Positions 8,881-16,247 of a DNA stretch of 64,000 nucleotides are shown in pieces. The first letter of the stretch is position 1; each line of letters opens with the position of its first letter. The notes beneath the pieces are model-generated. The model did no database searches. It was given only the letters and a program-made list of their open reading frames with translations, and was not told the origin of the DNA. Origin of the DNA: Aureimonas sp. Leaf427 (GTDB lineage Bacteria; Pseudomonadota; Alphaproteobacteria; Rhizobiales; Rhizobiaceae); NCBI RefSeq assembly GCF_001425485.1, contig NZ_LMQW01000001.1, positions 471,016-535,015 on the forward strand. Direction: 5' to 3'. The translations under genes were made by a program, and so were the position numbers.

Positions 8881-10410
8881 TCAGGCTGCCAGAAACGCAT
8901 CGGCGGTGCGCAGCGACAGCGCCATGATGGTGAGGGCCGGGTTGGCCGAGAGAGAGCTCGGAAAGGTCGAGTTGTCGGAGATCCAGAGGTTCGGCACCTC
9001 GAAGGACCGGCCGGTCGGATCGACCACCGCGCTCGCGGGATCGGTTCCCATTCGGCAGGTCCCGATCGTGTGCGCCGTCCGCTCCAGAACCCAGATGTCG
9101 CTCGCCCCCGCCGCCTCCCAGACCCGGCGCATGAAGCGCACCGCATGGTCGCGGATGGCGGTCTCGTTCGGGCCGTAGCTGTAGCGGATCAAAGGCTTGT
9201 AGAGGCCGGACTCGTCCTTTTCCTCCGACAGCATCATCCGGTTGTCGTTGGACGGCAGGCCCTCGCCGTTGATGCCGATGCCGGCGATATGGTTGTAGCG
9301 GTCGAGATAGTCGACGAGGGGCCGGCCCCAGAGCCCGCGCCCGCGCGCCACCTGATCGGCGAAGGTCTGCACGACGACGCCGAGGCTCTGGACGAGATAA
9401 CCGCCCGCGAAGTCCGCATCCTTCGGGCGCACCATCTCCTCGGTGATGAGCGAGGACGGATAGCCCTTGTTCATCCGCATTTCCGGCTCGAACGTGCCCC
9501 AGACCTGCGTCGCGACATGGGCGGTGTAGTTGCGACCGACCTGCCCGTTCCGGTTGGCGACGCCCTGGTTGAGGAGGAGCCGGGGCGTCTCGATGGCGCC
9601 GGCGCAGAGGAACACGGCCCGGCAGGGCTGGCGATGCTCGCGGTCCTCGTGGCGATAGACGACGGCCGTGATGCGGCCCTCGCCGTCGAACTCGAAGCCG
9701 GTCGCGAAACATTCGGGGCGGATTTCCGCTCCCCGGCCGACGGCATAGGGCAGGAATGTCACGTCCATCGAGGCCTTGGAGCCGTTGCGGCAGCCCTGGT
9801 GGCAATAGCCGCAGTTCCGGCAGCCGAAGCGCGTCGCGCCGCCTTCCTGGTCGAAGTCGCGGGAGGTCACGGCGACCGGCGCGTCGGCGGCGAGAACGCC
9901 GATCTCGGCGCAGCCCTTCGCCATCGCCTCGGCCGGCGCGTTGCGCTTGACCGGCGGCAGGCGGTAGTTGCGCGAGGCGTCCCAGGGATAGCTGGCGGGG
10001 CCGGACACGCCGATGAAATCCTCGACCTCGCGCCAATAGGGCACGAGCTCCTCGTGGCGCACCGGCCAGTCCTCGCCCTCGCCTGTCTCCGATTTCAGGC
10101 GCATGTCGCGCGGATCGGCCCGCGGCACGAAGGCGCCCCAATGGAGCATGGAGCCGCCGACGCCGATGCCGCTATTGTTGGCGCCGAAGGCTTCGGGCGT
10201 GCGCCCGCCGCTGACGCGCTCGTTCATCCAGTAGAGATCGGAGGAAAGCGCTTCGTCGGCGAAATAGGCTTCGGGATCGCGGTTGCGCCCCGCCTCCAGC
10301 GCGACGACGCTGAGCCCGCGTTCGGCCAGCCGCGCCAGAAGCGGCGCGCCGCCGGCCCCGGTGCCGATCACGACGGCGTCGACGATCTCGCTCTCCTTGT
10401 AGCGGCGCAT
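8881..10410 (-). CDS. GMC-family FAD oxidoreductase
   Basis: A 509-residue flavoprotein. The FAD-binding GTGAGG is near the N-terminus, a cysteine cluster GCRNCGYCHQGCRNG is in the middle, and the C-terminal GMC motif HTIGTCRMGTD precedes NLWISDNSTFPSS and NPALTIMALS. This architecture is that of the large subunit of gluconate 2-dehydrogenase and related membrane-linked sugar or polyol dehydrogenases. The adjacent upstream gene encodes a subunit-3 homologue, which supports a two-subunit enzyme. The substrate is unknown. ATG at 10410 is preferred because AGG sits nine bases upstream; a GTG at 10425 overlapping the previous stop as GTGA is possible. Much longer frames extending to 11193 run through the neighbouring gene in the wrong phase. 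Confidence 0.9.
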   Translation of the reverse strand: MRRYKESEIVDAVVIGTGAGGAPLLARLAERGLSVVALEAGRNRDPEAYFADEALSSDLYWMNERVSGGRTPEAFGANNSGIGVGGSMLHWGAFVPRADPRDMRLKSETGEGEDWPVRHEELVPYWREVEDFIGVSGPASYPWDASRNYRLPPVKRNAPAEAMAKGCAEIGVLAADAPVAVTSRDFDQEGGATRFGCRNCGYCHQGCRNGSKASMDVTFLPYAVGRGAEIRPECFATGFEFDGEGRITAVVYRHEDREHRQPCRAVFLCAGAIETPRLLLNQGVANRNGQVGRNYTAHVATQVWGTFEPEMRMNKGYPSSLITEEMVRPKDADFAGGYLVQSLGVVVQTFADQVARGRGLWGRPLVDYLDRYNHIAGIGINGEGLPSNDNRMMLSEEKDESGLYKPLIRYSYGPNETAIRDHAVRFMRRVWEAAGASDIWVLERTAHTIGTCRMGTDPASAVVDPTGRSFEVPNLWISDNSTFPSSLSANPALTIMALSLRTADAFLAA

Positions 10411-10421
10411 GGCGTCGAGCC

Positions 10422-11105
10422 TCACGAGACCGCTCCGGCCTGCGCGCGCGGCTCGAAATCCTCGCGCTCGCCGATGCCGACCTTCTCGAAGCCGGTGAAG
10501 AGCGCGCCGCCATGGCCGCCATTGGCGATGCCGGAATAGCCGAGGCGGGCCATCGTCGCGGGATGCGCGACATAGTGGCGAACGGCGTCCGAGCGCAGCT
10601 CCTCGAACCAGAGCACCATCTGCTCGGCGTCGAAGCGCCCCTCGCGGTCCTCGAACCCGGCCTTTCCGGCCTCGACATCGCGAAGGATCGCGTCGCGCTC
10701 CTCCGGGGAAAGATCGGCGAAGCCCTGCCCGAACCGGTCCTGCGCCAGATCGCCCAGCGTCTCCAAGCCCGCCCTGTAGGCATCCGGATCGCCCGGCAGC
10801 GCCTCGTAGCGCCAGCCATTGCCCGTCGCCTCCGCCATCATCGCGTCGAGCCGTGCGGCGAGATCGATGAAGGCGTCGGGGTTCTGGGGGACGATGCTGT
10901 CGAGCGCCGCGGAGAGAATGTCGAACTGGTGCGGCTCCAACGAGCGCGGAGCGGCCGCCGGATCGTCCGGCCGGGCGCGCTTCAGGAGTTCGTCCCGCAG
11001 ATGCGGGCTGACGCGATCGGACCGGATCAGCGCCGCGTAGGCGGGCGGAAGGGTCGGCGCGGTGCGCGTGCGGGCAAGCGCCTCGCCGGGAAGATCGTCT
11101 CTCAA
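10422..11105 (-). CDS. Gluconate 2-dehydrogenase subunit 3 family protein
   Basis: About 227 residues from a TTG at 11105 with AGGA nine bases upstream. An ATG at 11216, two bases after the TPK stop, would add 37 residues that look non-coding. The body matches the gluconate 2-dehydrogenase subunit 3 family: SLEPHQFDILSAALDSIVPQ, then a helical region with LSPEERDAIL and VLWFEELRSDAVRHY, then HPATMARLGYSG. In this family the small subunit helps export or assemble the GMC partner. Unlike the second copy at 44094-44648, no twin-arginine signal is visible, so this complex may stay in the cytoplasm. The gene ends 11 bases before the GMC start. Confidence 0.82.
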   Translation of the reverse strand: MRDDLPGEALARTRTAPTLPPAYAALIRSDRVSPHLRDELLKRARPDDPAAAPRSLEPHQFDILSAALDSIVPQNPDAFIDLAARLDAMMAEATGNGWRYEALPGDPDAYRAGLETLGDLAQDRFGQGFADLSPEERDAILRDVEAGKAGFEDREGRFDAEQMVLWFEELRSDAVRHYVAHPATMARLGYSGIANGGHGGALFTGFEKVGIGEREDFEPRAQAGAVS

Positions 11106-11218
11106 GCGTGCGGGTCCTGTCGAAGGGAATGATCCCGTAGACTGATTTGCCGTCCGACTGGTTCCCTCGGCATGCTCGGATGCACTGAGCCATACTGCCG
11201 CATTGCGGCAGGACATGC

Positions 11219-11863
11219 TCAGTCCGGCCCGGCCTCAGCCTGCACGATCAGCACCGCGCGGCCCCTTTCGATCGTCACCTCGACGGGGCCGGTCGCCTCG
11301 TTCGACTGGGTGAGGATGGAGGAGAACGGCAGATCGACGCCCTCCAGCGGCCATTTCGCCCCCGAAATGGAAAGCCCTTCGACGTCCGAGAAGCGCAGGA
11401 TGGAAAAGGCGGCGCCCGGCACCGCGTCCACGATCGTCCGCCGCCCCTCGACCAGCGGAACGCCCCGCTCCGCCCCGTCGAAGAGCTCGATCGAGACGCC
11501 CTCCTCCGCCAGACCGATGGCGAGCACGAGATGCATGAAGGCATGGTCGGTGCGCGGACCGCCGCAGGCGCCGACGAGAAGAAGGCTCGTCGCGCCACGG
11601 GCCAGCGCCGTTCGGATCGCGAGTTCCCCGTCCGTCTTGTCCTTGTCGGCGGGAAAGGTCTCGCGCGGCACGTCCGGGTGGAGCGCCTGAAGGTCGGCGC
11701 CGGCGGAATCGAAGTCGCCGATCCAAAGCTCCGGCGAAAGGCCGAGCGGGGCGGCATGGCGCATGCCCCGGTCCGCCGCGACGACGCGCGTTCCCGCGAC
11801 CTCGTCGCGCAAGGCGGGCGTCGGGCGGATCGTGCCCGCGAGAAGGACGGTGAAGCGGCTCAT
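11219..11863 (-). CDS. Thiamin pyrophosphokinase
   Basis: A 214-residue TPK that transfers pyrophosphate from ATP to thiamin to form the active cofactor TPP. Catalytic motifs are GDFDS at 49-53 and KDKTDGELA from residue 74, followed by GGPRTDH. The C-terminal all-beta thiamin-binding domain contains SISGAKWPLEG, typical of the family, and SILTQSNEA. It lies head-to-head with the thiBPQ transporter operon. The TPP riboswitch in between is oriented towards thiB, so import is riboswitch-controlled while TPK itself is not covered. The ATG at 11863 gives the usual family length. Longer upstream reading frames are antisense to the transporter genes. Confidence 0.92.
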   Translation of the reverse strand: MSRFTVLLAGTIRPTPALRDEVAGTRVVAADRGMRHAAPLGLSPELWIGDFDSAGADLQALHPDVPRETFPADKDKTDGELAIRTALARGATSLLLVGACGGPRTDHAFMHLVLAIGLAEEGVSIELFDGAERGVPLVEGRRTIVDAVPGAAFSILRFSDVEGLSISGAKWPLEGVDLPFSSILTQSNEATGPVEVTIERGRAVLIVQAEAGPD

Positions 11864-11988
11864 GCGGCGGGCCTGGAAGCGGTTGCGGACCTTCGGATCG
11901 ACCCTGCCTCTAACCGAGGCCTCGCGCTGCCGCAACGTCGGCCGGGCCGGTGCTTGCAGGCGGCCCGGAGCCGCATTAGGATCGTCCT

Positions 11989-12082
11989 TGCTCACACGGG
12001 GTGCCCATTCGGGCTGAGAGGCGAGGATCATCGCCAACCCGACGAACCTGATCCGGCTCGTACCGGCGGAGGGATGGGGAGC
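11989..12082 (+). promoter_or_regulatory. TPP riboswitch (THI element)
   Basis: The aptamer signature is nearly consensus: GGGGTGCCC (11998-12006), GGGCTGAGAGG (12011-12021), AACCCG, GAACCTGATCCGG (12043-12055), TACCGGCGGAGGGA (12061-12074). GCTC near 11990 can pair with GAGC near 12080 to close P1. It lies about 80 bases before thiB in the right orientation, so it should repress the thiamin ABC transporter when TPP is abundant. No strong terminator was seen between it and the thiB start, so control of translation initiation is the likelier mechanism. Confidence 0.95.
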
Positions 12083-12160
12083 GGTCCGCGCGGGTCTTCG
12101 TCGTGCGGTCGGCCGCCGTTCAGCCCGATGCGACAGCCGCCGCCCGCGAAGGAAGCCGCC

Positions 12161-13180
12161 GTGTCCCCCACTCTCGACGCCGCCCCTCTGGCGCTCGCCG
12201 CAGCCCTCCTCATGGGCGGCACGGCGCTGGCACAGGAGCCCACCAAGCCCGTCCTCACCGTCTTCACCTATGACAGCTTCGTCGCCGAATGGGGGCCGGG
12301 GCCGAAGATCGAGGCCGGCTTCGAGAAGACCTGCGGCTGCGATCTGCAATGGGTCGGGCTCGGCGACGGCGTCGCGATCCTCAACCGGCTGAAGCTGGAG
12401 GGCGCGGCAACCAAGGCCGACATCGCCCTCGGCCTCACCGCCGAACTGGTGCCGGAGGCCAAGGCCAGCGGCTTCTTCGCGCCGAGCGGCACCGATCTCT
12501 CCGCCCTGAAGGTGCCCGGCGACTTTGCCGACGACACGTTCGTGCCCTTCGACTATTCCTATCTCGCCTTCGTCTACGACACCGAGACGGTGAAGAACCC
12601 GCCCGCCAGCCTCGAGGATCTCGTCAACGGCGATCCCGAGCAGAAGATCGTCATCGAGGACCCCCGCTCCTCGACGCCCGGCCTCGGCTTCCTGCTCTGG
12701 ATGAAGGCGATCTACGGCGACGGGGCCGCCGAGAAATGGGCGACGCTCTCGAAGCGCATCCTGACGGTGACGCCCGGCTGGAGCGAGGCCTATGGCCTCT
12801 TCACCTCGGGCGAGACCCCGATCGTCCTCTCCTACACGACCTCGCCCGCTTATCACATCATCGAGGAAAAGACCGAGCGATATCAGGCGGCTGCCTTCTC
12901 GGAAGGGCACTACCTCCAGCTCGAACTCGCCGGCCGGATCGCTTCCTCCAAGCAGCCAGGCCTCGGCGCCGACTTCCTCGCCTATCTCGTCTCGCCCGAG
13001 GTCCAGGCCCTCCTGCCGACGACGAACTGGGCGCTGCCCGTGACCGAGCCGGCGACGCCGCTGCCCGAGGTCTTCGCGCGCATGGTGCAGCCGACGAAAC
13101 CCCTCGCGATCCCCGCCGAGGAGGTCGCGGCGAACCGCAAGGCCTGGACCGAGGAGTGGCGCGCCGCGCTCGGCCGCTGA
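12161..13180 (+). CDS. thiB: Thiamin ABC transporter, periplasmic binding protein
   Basis: A 339-residue periplasmic protein that captures thiamin, thiamin phosphate or TPP for ThiPQ. The GTG at 12161 has a GAAGGAAG site at good spacing and starts a clear Sec signal peptide (hydrophobic LALAAALLMGG, cleavage after ALA-Q). Mature residues include LTVFTYDSFVAEWGPGP, VGLGDGVAILNRLKLEG, FDYSYLAFVYD and DPRSSTPGLGFLLWMK, all typical of ThiB. An in-frame ATG at 12128 would add 11 residues before the signal peptide and is less likely. It is the first gene of the riboswitch-controlled thiBPQ operon; thiP starts three bases after its stop. Confidence 0.93.
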   Translation: MSPTLDAAPLALAAALLMGGTALAQEPTKPVLTVFTYDSFVAEWGPGPKIEAGFEKTCGCDLQWVGLGDGVAILNRLKLEGAATKADIALGLTAELVPEAKASGFFAPSGTDLSALKVPGDFADDTFVPFDYSYLAFVYDTETVKNPPASLEDLVNGDPEQKIVIEDPRSSTPGLGFLLWMKAIYGDGAAEKWATLSKRILTVTPGWSEAYGLFTSGETPIVLSYTTSPAYHIIEEKTERYQAAAFSEGHYLQLELAGRIASSKQPGLGADFLAYLVSPEVQALLPTTNWALPVTEPATPLPEVFARMVQPTKPLAIPAEEVAANRKAWTEEWRAALGR

Positions 13181-13183
13181 TCC

Positions 13184-14824
13184 ATGGCGCGGCGCCGAAA
13201 CACCATGCCGGACCGGGGCTGGCGCCTCGGTTTCGGCCTTGCCGTGCTCGCGCTTCTCGCCGGGCTGGTCGGAGGCGCCTTCGCCGCGCTCTTCGCCTAT
13301 GCCGGCGGCGGCACAGGCTTTAGCGCGCTCGCCTCCGACGCCTATCTGCGGGGCGTCGTCCTCTTCACGCTGGAGCAGGCGGCCCTCTCGACGCTTCTCT
13401 CGCTCGGCTTCGGCTGTCTCTTCGCTCTCGCCCTCCACCGAACGCGCTTTCCCGGCCGCGCCCTCCTCGTCCGCCTTCTGATTCTGACGCAGGCTTTGCC
13501 CGTCCTCGTCGGCGCGCTCGCGATCCTCGCGGTCTGGGGCCGAAGCGGCCTCGTTTCGGAGGCGCTCGTCTCGGTCGGCCTCGGCCGGCTGGATGTCTAC
13601 GGCCTGTCCGGCATTCTCCTGGCGCACACGTTCTTCAACATGCCGCTCGCCGCGCGCCTCGTCCTCTCCGCCCTCGACGAGGTGCCGGCGGAAAGCTGGA
13701 AACTGGCCGGCCAGATGTCGCTCGGCCCTCTCGCGACCTGGCGCATCGTGGAGGCGCCGGCGGTGCTCCGCGCCGTGCCCGGCGCCGCGAGTCTGATCTT
13801 CATGCTCTGCATGACGAGCTTCACCCTCGTTCTCGTCCTCGGCGGCGGGCCGGGCGCGACGACGCTCCAGGTCGAGATCTACCAGGCTCTCCGCGCCGAT
13901 TTCGATCCCGCGCGGGCCGCCCTTCTCGGCCTCGCCCAGATCGCCCTGACGCTCCTCGTCCTCGCCACCATCCTGCGGCTTCGCGGCGCGGCCGATGCCT
14001 TCGCGGGCCTTGGCCGCACCGCCCGCCGCTACGACCGGCGCTCGTGCCCCATGGCGGTCCTTTCCGGGCTCGTCTGCCTCCTCGGCGGCACCTTCGTCAT
14101 CGCACCCTTCGCCGCCGTGATCTGGCGCGGCCTTGCCGCCGACCTGCCGCGCCTCGTCGCCGAGCGGGCCGTGCACGAGGCGGCGGCGACCAGCCTTGCC
14201 ATCGCGCTCGCCTCCGCCGGCCTCTCCCTCCTCCTGTCGGCCGGGCTGCTTCTGGCGGGCGAGGCGCTGCGCTCGGACCCGCGTCCGGCGCGGCGCGGCT
14301 TTCGCGCGGTCTTCGATCTTTCCGGCAGCCTCGTCCTCGTCGTGCCGCCCATCGTGCTCGGCGCGGGGTGGTTCCTCGCCCTTCGCGCTGTCGCCGATGC
14401 CTTCGCGCTCGCCCCCGCCGTCATCGTCACGGCCAATGCGATGATGGCCATGCCCTTCGTCACGCGCATTCTCGGACCCGCCTTGGCGGAGGCCGGCGAC
14501 CGGCATGGCCGGCTGGCGGCCCATCTCGGCCTTGCCGGCCTCGCGCGCCTGCGCCTCGTTGAGGGTCCGGCCCTCCGCGCGCCGCTCGGCCTCGCCTTCG
14601 CCTATGCGCTGGCTCTGTCGCTCGGCGATCTCGGCGTCGTCACGATCTTCGGCAACGAGGATCTGGTGACGCTGCCCCTCCTCCTCTACCAGCGCCTCGG
14701 CAGCTATCGAACCGCCGACGCCGCGGGTCTGGCACTTCTCCTCGGCCTCGGCACGCTTCTGCTCGTCGTCGCCGCCGAGCGCCTCTTCGCCCGACGGATC
14801 GCCGCCCCGAGGATCGCCCGATGA
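13184..14824 (+). CDS. thiP: Thiamin ABC transporter, permease
   Basis: A 546-residue inner-membrane permease made of two fused ABC permease units of about six helices each, as in ThiP and FbpB proteins. Each half carries an EAA-type loop: VPAESWKLAGQM in the first half, and AEAGDRHGRLAAHLG in the second. It forms the channel through which ThiB delivers thiamin, powered by ThiQ. ATG at 13184 is three bases after the thiB stop with little ribosome site, implying translational coupling. The stop overlaps the thiQ start by four bases (ATGA). Confidence 0.93.
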   Translation: MARRRNTMPDRGWRLGFGLAVLALLAGLVGGAFAALFAYAGGGTGFSALASDAYLRGVVLFTLEQAALSTLLSLGFGCLFALALHRTRFPGRALLVRLLILTQALPVLVGALAILAVWGRSGLVSEALVSVGLGRLDVYGLSGILLAHTFFNMPLAARLVLSALDEVPAESWKLAGQMSLGPLATWRIVEAPAVLRAVPGAASLIFMLCMTSFTLVLVLGGGPGATTLQVEIYQALRADFDPARAALLGLAQIALTLLVLATILRLRGAADAFAGLGRTARRYDRRSCPMAVLSGLVCLLGGTFVIAPFAAVIWRGLAADLPRLVAERAVHEAAATSLAIALASAGLSLLLSAGLLLAGEALRSDPRPARRGFRAVFDLSGSLVLVVPPIVLGAGWFLALRAVADAFALAPAVIVTANAMMAMPFVTRILGPALAEAGDRHGRLAAHLGLAGLARLRLVEGPALRAPLGLAFAYALALSLGDLGVVTIFGNEDLVTLPLLLYQRLGSYRTADAAGLALLLGLGTLLLVVAAERLFARRIAAPRIAR

Positions 14825-15537
14825 CCGCGCCCGCTCTCCATCTCGACGGCGTCGCCACCCGGTTCGGTGCCGAGGAGATGATCTTCGACCTCAGCGTCTC
14901 GCCCGGCGAATGGCTGGCGGTGATCGGCCCGAGCGGCGCCGGCAAGTCGACGCTGCTCGATCTCGTCGCCGGCTTTCTCGCCCCCGATGCCGGCCGCATC
15001 CTGATCGACGGCATCGACCGCACGCAGAGCGCGCCGGCCGAGCGCCGGCTCAGCATGGTCTTTCAGGACAACAACCTCTTTCCCCATCTCGACGTCTTCC
15101 AGAACGTCGCCCTCGGCATCACCTCCCGCCGGCGCCTCTCCGACGGGGATCGGGACCGGGTGGAGGCGTCCCTCGCGGCGGTCGGGCTCGAAGGCTTCGG
15201 CGCGCGGCGCCCGGCCGAGATGTCCGGCGGCGAGCGGCAGCGCGTGGCGCTCGCCCGCGCCTTCCTGCGCGAGCGCCCGCTGCTCCTTCTCGACGAGCCC
15301 TTCGCCGCGCTCGGCCCCGCCCTTCGCCGGAACATGCTGGCGCTTCTGGCAAGCCTGAAGGCGGCAAGGGCGCCGGCTCCGATGACGATCGTCCTCGTCA
15401 CCCACAATCCAGAGGATGCCCGCCGCCATGCCGACCGCGTCGCCTTCCTCGACAAGGGCCGCATCGCCGCCATCGGCCCCGCCGCCATGCTGGACGATCC
15501 GGCCGATCCCGCCCTTCGCGCCTATCTGGGGCTCTAA
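14821..15537 (+). CDS. thiQ: Thiamin ABC transporter, ATP-binding protein
   Basis: A 238-residue ABC ATPase. Walker A is GPSGAGKS at 36-43, the Q loop is VFQDNN, the signature is MSGGERQR, Walker B is LLLLDEP, and the switch histidine is in LVTHN. The D-loop reads AALGPALR instead of the usual ALD, so the aspartate is replaced by glycine; I believe this also occurs in other ThiQ proteins but could not check. It powers thiamin import with ThiB and ThiP and starts inside the thiP stop codon. The TAA stop is followed at once by the outer arm of a large inverted repeat (15538-15755), so transcription probably ends within that structure. Confidence 0.93.
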   Translation: MTAPALHLDGVATRFGAEEMIFDLSVSPGEWLAVIGPSGAGKSTLLDLVAGFLAPDAGRILIDGIDRTQSAPAERRLSMVFQDNNLFPHLDVFQNVALGITSRRRLSDGDRDRVEASLAAVGLEGFGARRPAEMSGGERQRVALARAFLRERPLLLLDEPFAALGPALRRNMLALLASLKAARAPAPMTIVLVTHNPEDARRHADRVAFLDKGRIAAIGPAAMLDDPADPALRAYLGL

Positions 15538-15755
15538 TACCGACGAGCCCTTGAATCGACCTGTTTCGCCGGAGCGGCCTTCGTCGTGGACGAGGAGGGC
15601 GATGGGGAGGCAAGCCCGGCCCTGCGGGTGGACCTTGGCGGACTTTCGGAGTGCGTCGCCGCGCTTGGACGTGCCCCCGGCACGCCCGGCGCACGGCTCC
15701 TACCCGAAAGACCGCCAAGGCCCACGAAACAGGTCAATTCAAGGGCTCGTCGGTA
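15538..15755. repeat. Large inverted repeat A (outer arms)
   Basis: The 31-base segment 15538-15568 (starting TACCGACGAGCCCTTGAA) is the reverse complement of 15725-15755 with one mismatch. The arms enclose a second stem, 15628-15649 with 15704-15725 (20 of 22 pairs), so the whole 218 bases can fold into one long compound hairpin directly downstream of the thiQ stop. A reduced copy of the outer arm is at 31063-31118. Nothing in it looks coding. Confidence 0.85.
15628..15725 (-). repeat. Inner hairpin of repeat A with GGTAGGAG core
   Basis: Stem 15628-15649 pairs with 15704-15725. Inside, on the minus strand, GGTAGGAGCC (15704-15695) lies on the 5' side and GGCGACGCAC (15660-15651) on the 3' side, with a GC-rich central hairpin (GTGCC/GGCAC at 15671-15683). 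The same two core strings, but a different stem, occur in the hairpins at 16025-16110 and 15912-16011. Confidence 0.65.
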
Positions 15756-15911
15756 TAATCCCAATTCCGGCGGGTTTTGCCGGTAGTGACACTTAGGATG
15801 ACCGGCCCGACTTGCCGCGATGCAAAAAGCTTCGGCACTGTGTCCTGGCGAGGCTTTCGCCGGCGCCCCATTTGACGATAGAGGCTGTTATGGACCTTGG
15901 ACAGGCGTTGT

Positions 15912-16011
15912 GTCGTGTCAGCGACGTTCAGACCGGTAGGAGGGTAGAACAGGCAAGACTGTCCGTCTTGTCTGTTCTGGCCGACGCCCCGGATGACGTC
16001 GCTCACACGAC
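15912..16011 (+). repeat. Hairpin C inside repeat B with GGTAGGAG core
   Basis: GTCGTGTCAGCGACGT (15912-15927) pairs with ACGTCGCTCACACGAC (15996-16011), 15 of 16. Inside lie GGTAGGAGGG (15935-15944) and CGACGC (15982-15987) flanking a central hairpin AACAGGCAAGAC/GTCTTGTCTGTT (15948-15959 with 15964-15975). The core is on the plus strand, opposite to the other two copies. Confidence 0.6.
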
Positions 16012-16024
16012 CCGAAGGGCCGTT

Positions 16025-16110
16025 CGTGTTTGGCCGCGGATGTGCGTCGCCCTCTTTGCCGGTAGCCCCGCTACCGGCTACATCGGGCTCCTACCCCGCG
16101 ACCAAACACG
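16025..16110 (-). repeat. Hairpin B inside repeat B with GGTAGGAG core
   Basis: CGTGTTTGGCCGCGG (16025-16039) pairs with CCGCGACCAAACACG (16096-16110), 14 of 15. On the minus strand GGTAGGAGCC and GGCGACGCAC occupy the same positions as in the repeat A hairpin. The central stem is GCCGGTAGC/GCTACCGGC (16058-16066 with 16070-16078). Confidence 0.65.
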
Positions 16111-16247
16111 AGCGGCACAACACCTGTCCAAGGTTCATAACAGCCTCTAACAGGCCGGCTGATGGGGCATGCCCTTGGAATCGAAGGTCCGCTTCTTCCG
16201 GAAGAGTGGACCAGCGCGCGCGGCAGGCGCAGGGATCGAAGATCGAC

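Larger units (their letters stand above)
15881..16147. repeat. Large inverted repeat B (outer arms)
   Basis: The 32 bases at 15881-15912 (GAGGCTGTTATGGACC...) match the reverse complement of 16116-16147 at 30 of 32 positions. The arms enclose two independent hairpins (15912-16011 and 16025-16110). The structure fills the space before the M48 gene. It shares no outer-arm sequence with repeat A except GGACCTTGG. Confidence 0.85.

Noticed and set aside
10411-11193. N-terminal extension giving a 770-residue GMC protein
   Set aside because: The extra part overlaps the subunit-3 gene in a different phase and is Arg-rich without motifs; the flavin-binding fold starts just after ATG 10410.
15734-16006. 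Short open frames across the inverted repeats (for example 15734-16006 minus)
   Set aside because: They arise because the arms are read in several frames; there is no ribosome site and no coding bias.
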